This document shows positions 63,068-64,000 of a DNA stretch of 64,000 nt, piece by piece (positions within the stretch are counted from its first letter, which is position 1; each line of letters begins with the position of its first letter). Made by a program: the position numbers and the translations under genes. The stretch is taken from contig NZ_BMHV01000019.1 in NCBI RefSeq assembly GCF_014641495.1, positions 1-64,000 on the forward strand, in the 5' to 3' direction. The DNA comes from Terasakiella brassicae. Its GTDB lineage: Bacteria > Pseudomonadota > Alphaproteobacteria > Rhodospirillales > Terasakiellaceae. The notes below the pieces were generated by a model. The model was not told the origin of the DNA. It saw nothing but the letters and a program-made list of their open reading frames with translations, and did no database searches.

Positions 63068-64000
63068 ATGCAAACGGGTGTTGGTTTTTTCACTCTATCA
63101 AAAAAGATCCCCAGTTTGGTGATTGGGGCGGCGTTGCTGAGCACATTAGCAATTGGTATTTCATCGGTTTTAAGCGGCAGTTCCATTTTGGAAGAAGCTT
63201 CAAAAACCCGGCTGGAGGCCCTGACAGCCTCGCGTGCCACACAGATTAACGAGATATTCCAACGCCTGAAAACGGACCTCAACCTGTTGGGCCAGACCCC
63301 TTCGACCATTAAAGGGGTCGTGAGCTTCACAATGGGGTTCGGGTCATCCGGCCGCTCCGGTTTGCGCAAGAAATATATCACAAATAACCCCACCCCTGAG
63401 GATCGCAAGGCTTATGACGGGGAAGACGATTTTTCTTTTTACGGGCAACAGCATAAACAGAACCACCCTTATTTCCGTTCCCTGATTGAAAGCTACGGCT
63501 ACCCGGAATTGATGTTGTTTGATTTGAAAGGCAACATGATTTATTCGGTCAACAAACGTGATGATTTTGCCTCGAAAATTATTAAAAAAGATGAACCGGA
63601 TAGTCCGTTGAAGACGCTGGTGCAAACCTTGATTGACGAGAAAAAAACAGACCTTGTTCTGGCAGCAGATTATTTTTCTTACCCTTCCTTGGCAGGGCAA
63701 AAAGCAGCCTTTGCCGGGCGGGGTATTTTTGCACAGGACGGGAACCTCGAAGGGGTGATTGTTTTGCAAGTGCCTGATAAGGGGATCAACGCGATTTTAG
63801 GTGATCGTTCAGGGCTAGGTGAGAGCGGGCGCATGATGCTGGTCGGCAATGATGGTCTGTTGCGTGGAACAAGCACGGGACCAGGCACAAGCAAGCTGGA
63901 TTTGCCTGTCCTTTCTGCTGCTAAATCTCAAAAATTTGCAACCGATGTTTCTGTATCGGAAGACGGGCGAAACACATTGTACGCAGCACAAACGGTTTCT
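63068..64000 (+). CDS. Membrane sensor protein, probable chemoreceptor, 5' part
   Basis: An open frame of 311 codons from the ATG at 63068 (GAGGA upstream) to the window end, without a stop. The start MQTGVGFFTLSKKIPSLVIG is followed by a membrane helix (about 15-40), then a long periplasmic sensor region beginning with EEASKTRLEALTASRATQINEIFQRL, a pattern common in the Cache-like sensors of chemoreceptors of this bacterial group. Later parts include FRSLIESYGYPELMLFDLKGNMIYSVNKRDDF and AFAGRGIFAQDGNLEGVIVLQVP, which are dCache-like. The output domain (MCP signalling, GGDEF or kinase) is beyond the window, so the class is inferred. Confidence 0.7.
   Translation, partial: MQTGVGFFTLSKKIPSLVIGAALLSTLAIGISSVLSGSSILEEASKTRLEALTASRATQINEIFQRLKTDLNLLGQTPSTIKGVVSFTMGFGSSGRSGLRKKYITNNPTPEDRKAYDGEDDFSFYGQQHKQNHPYFRSLIESYGYPELMLFDLKGNMIYSVNKRDDFASKIIKKDEPDSPLKTLVQTLIDEKKTDLVLAADYFSYPSLAGQKAAFAGRGIFAQDGNLEGVIVLQVPDKGINAILGDRSGLGESGRMMLVGNDGLLRGTSTGPGTSKLDLPVLSAAKSQKFATDVSVSEDGRNTLYAAQTVS

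Overview
This 64 kb window looks like chromosomal DNA of a free-living, probably marine, Gram-negative alphaproteobacterium of moderate GC content. The Rhodospirillales sense (Terasakiella-, Thalassospira- or Kiloniella-like) fits best: the evidence is a DUF2336 protein, a DUF3572 protein, a one-chain indolepyruvate ferredoxin oxidoreductase, FCD-type GntR regulation of a hydroxyproline operon, and many GAF/HD-GYP/hemerythrin signalling proteins. The genus is a guess from gene content only. I see no rRNA, tRNA, CRISPR array or prophage; the only mobile-element trace is the 3' end of an IS982-like transposase at the left edge.

Layout. (1) 1-4.3 kb: transposase remnant, then an acyl-CoA synthetase divergent from propionyl-CoA synthetase prpE. 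(2) 4.4-12.4 kb, all minus strand: a signalling block. In transcription order it holds a metallo-beta-lactamase / double cNMP-binding / hemerythrin fusion, a degenerate HPt-receiver protein, a Cys-motif protein of unknown function, a coiled-coil repeat protein, a GAF-GAF-PAS class III nucleotide cyclase, and a TlpA-like thioredoxin. A cyclic-nucleotide maker thus sits next to a putative cyclic-nucleotide effector carrying an O2/redox-type di-iron domain. (3) 12.4-29.1 kb: a YchJ-like SEC-C protein, a giant (about 3,050 aa) type I secreted adhesin with 18 nearly identical 285-bp repeats and terminal RTX repeats, its divergent secretion operon (two different ABC half-transporters plus an HlyD-type adaptor), and a DUF2336/degenerate-receiver protein. 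(4) 29.1-48.6 kb: mostly housekeeping genes: orphan tupA, rnd, ppk-ppx, sixA, pyk, an AEC permease, indolepyruvate oxidoreductase, two HD-GYP proteins, a long-chain acyl-CoA synthetase, oligoendopeptidase F and a DUF3572 protein. (5) 48.9-62.9 kb: a LysR/EamA pair, a GntR regulator and an 11-kb plus-strand operon for uptake and breakdown of hydroxyprolines. (6) From 63.07 kb: the 5' part of a membrane sensor or chemoreceptor that runs off the window.

How the genes work together. The hydroxyproline operon encodes an amino-acid ABC importer, then what looks like the full trans-4-hydroxy-L-proline route: 2-epimerase, D-hydroxyproline dehydrogenase, pyrroline-4-hydroxy-2-carboxylate deaminase and 2-oxoglutarate semialdehyde dehydrogenase. 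It also has a trans-3-hydroxy-L-proline branch (dehydratase and pyrroline-2-carboxylate reductase) and ends in an Fe-S L-serine dehydratase. The adhesin and its exporter form a second coherent unit, lacking only a TolC-like outer membrane protein. The signalling block at 4.4-12.4 kb is the best candidate for an undescribed system. Three small intergenic sites, one of them with compensatory base changes in its hairpin, point to a dispersed palindromic repeat family.
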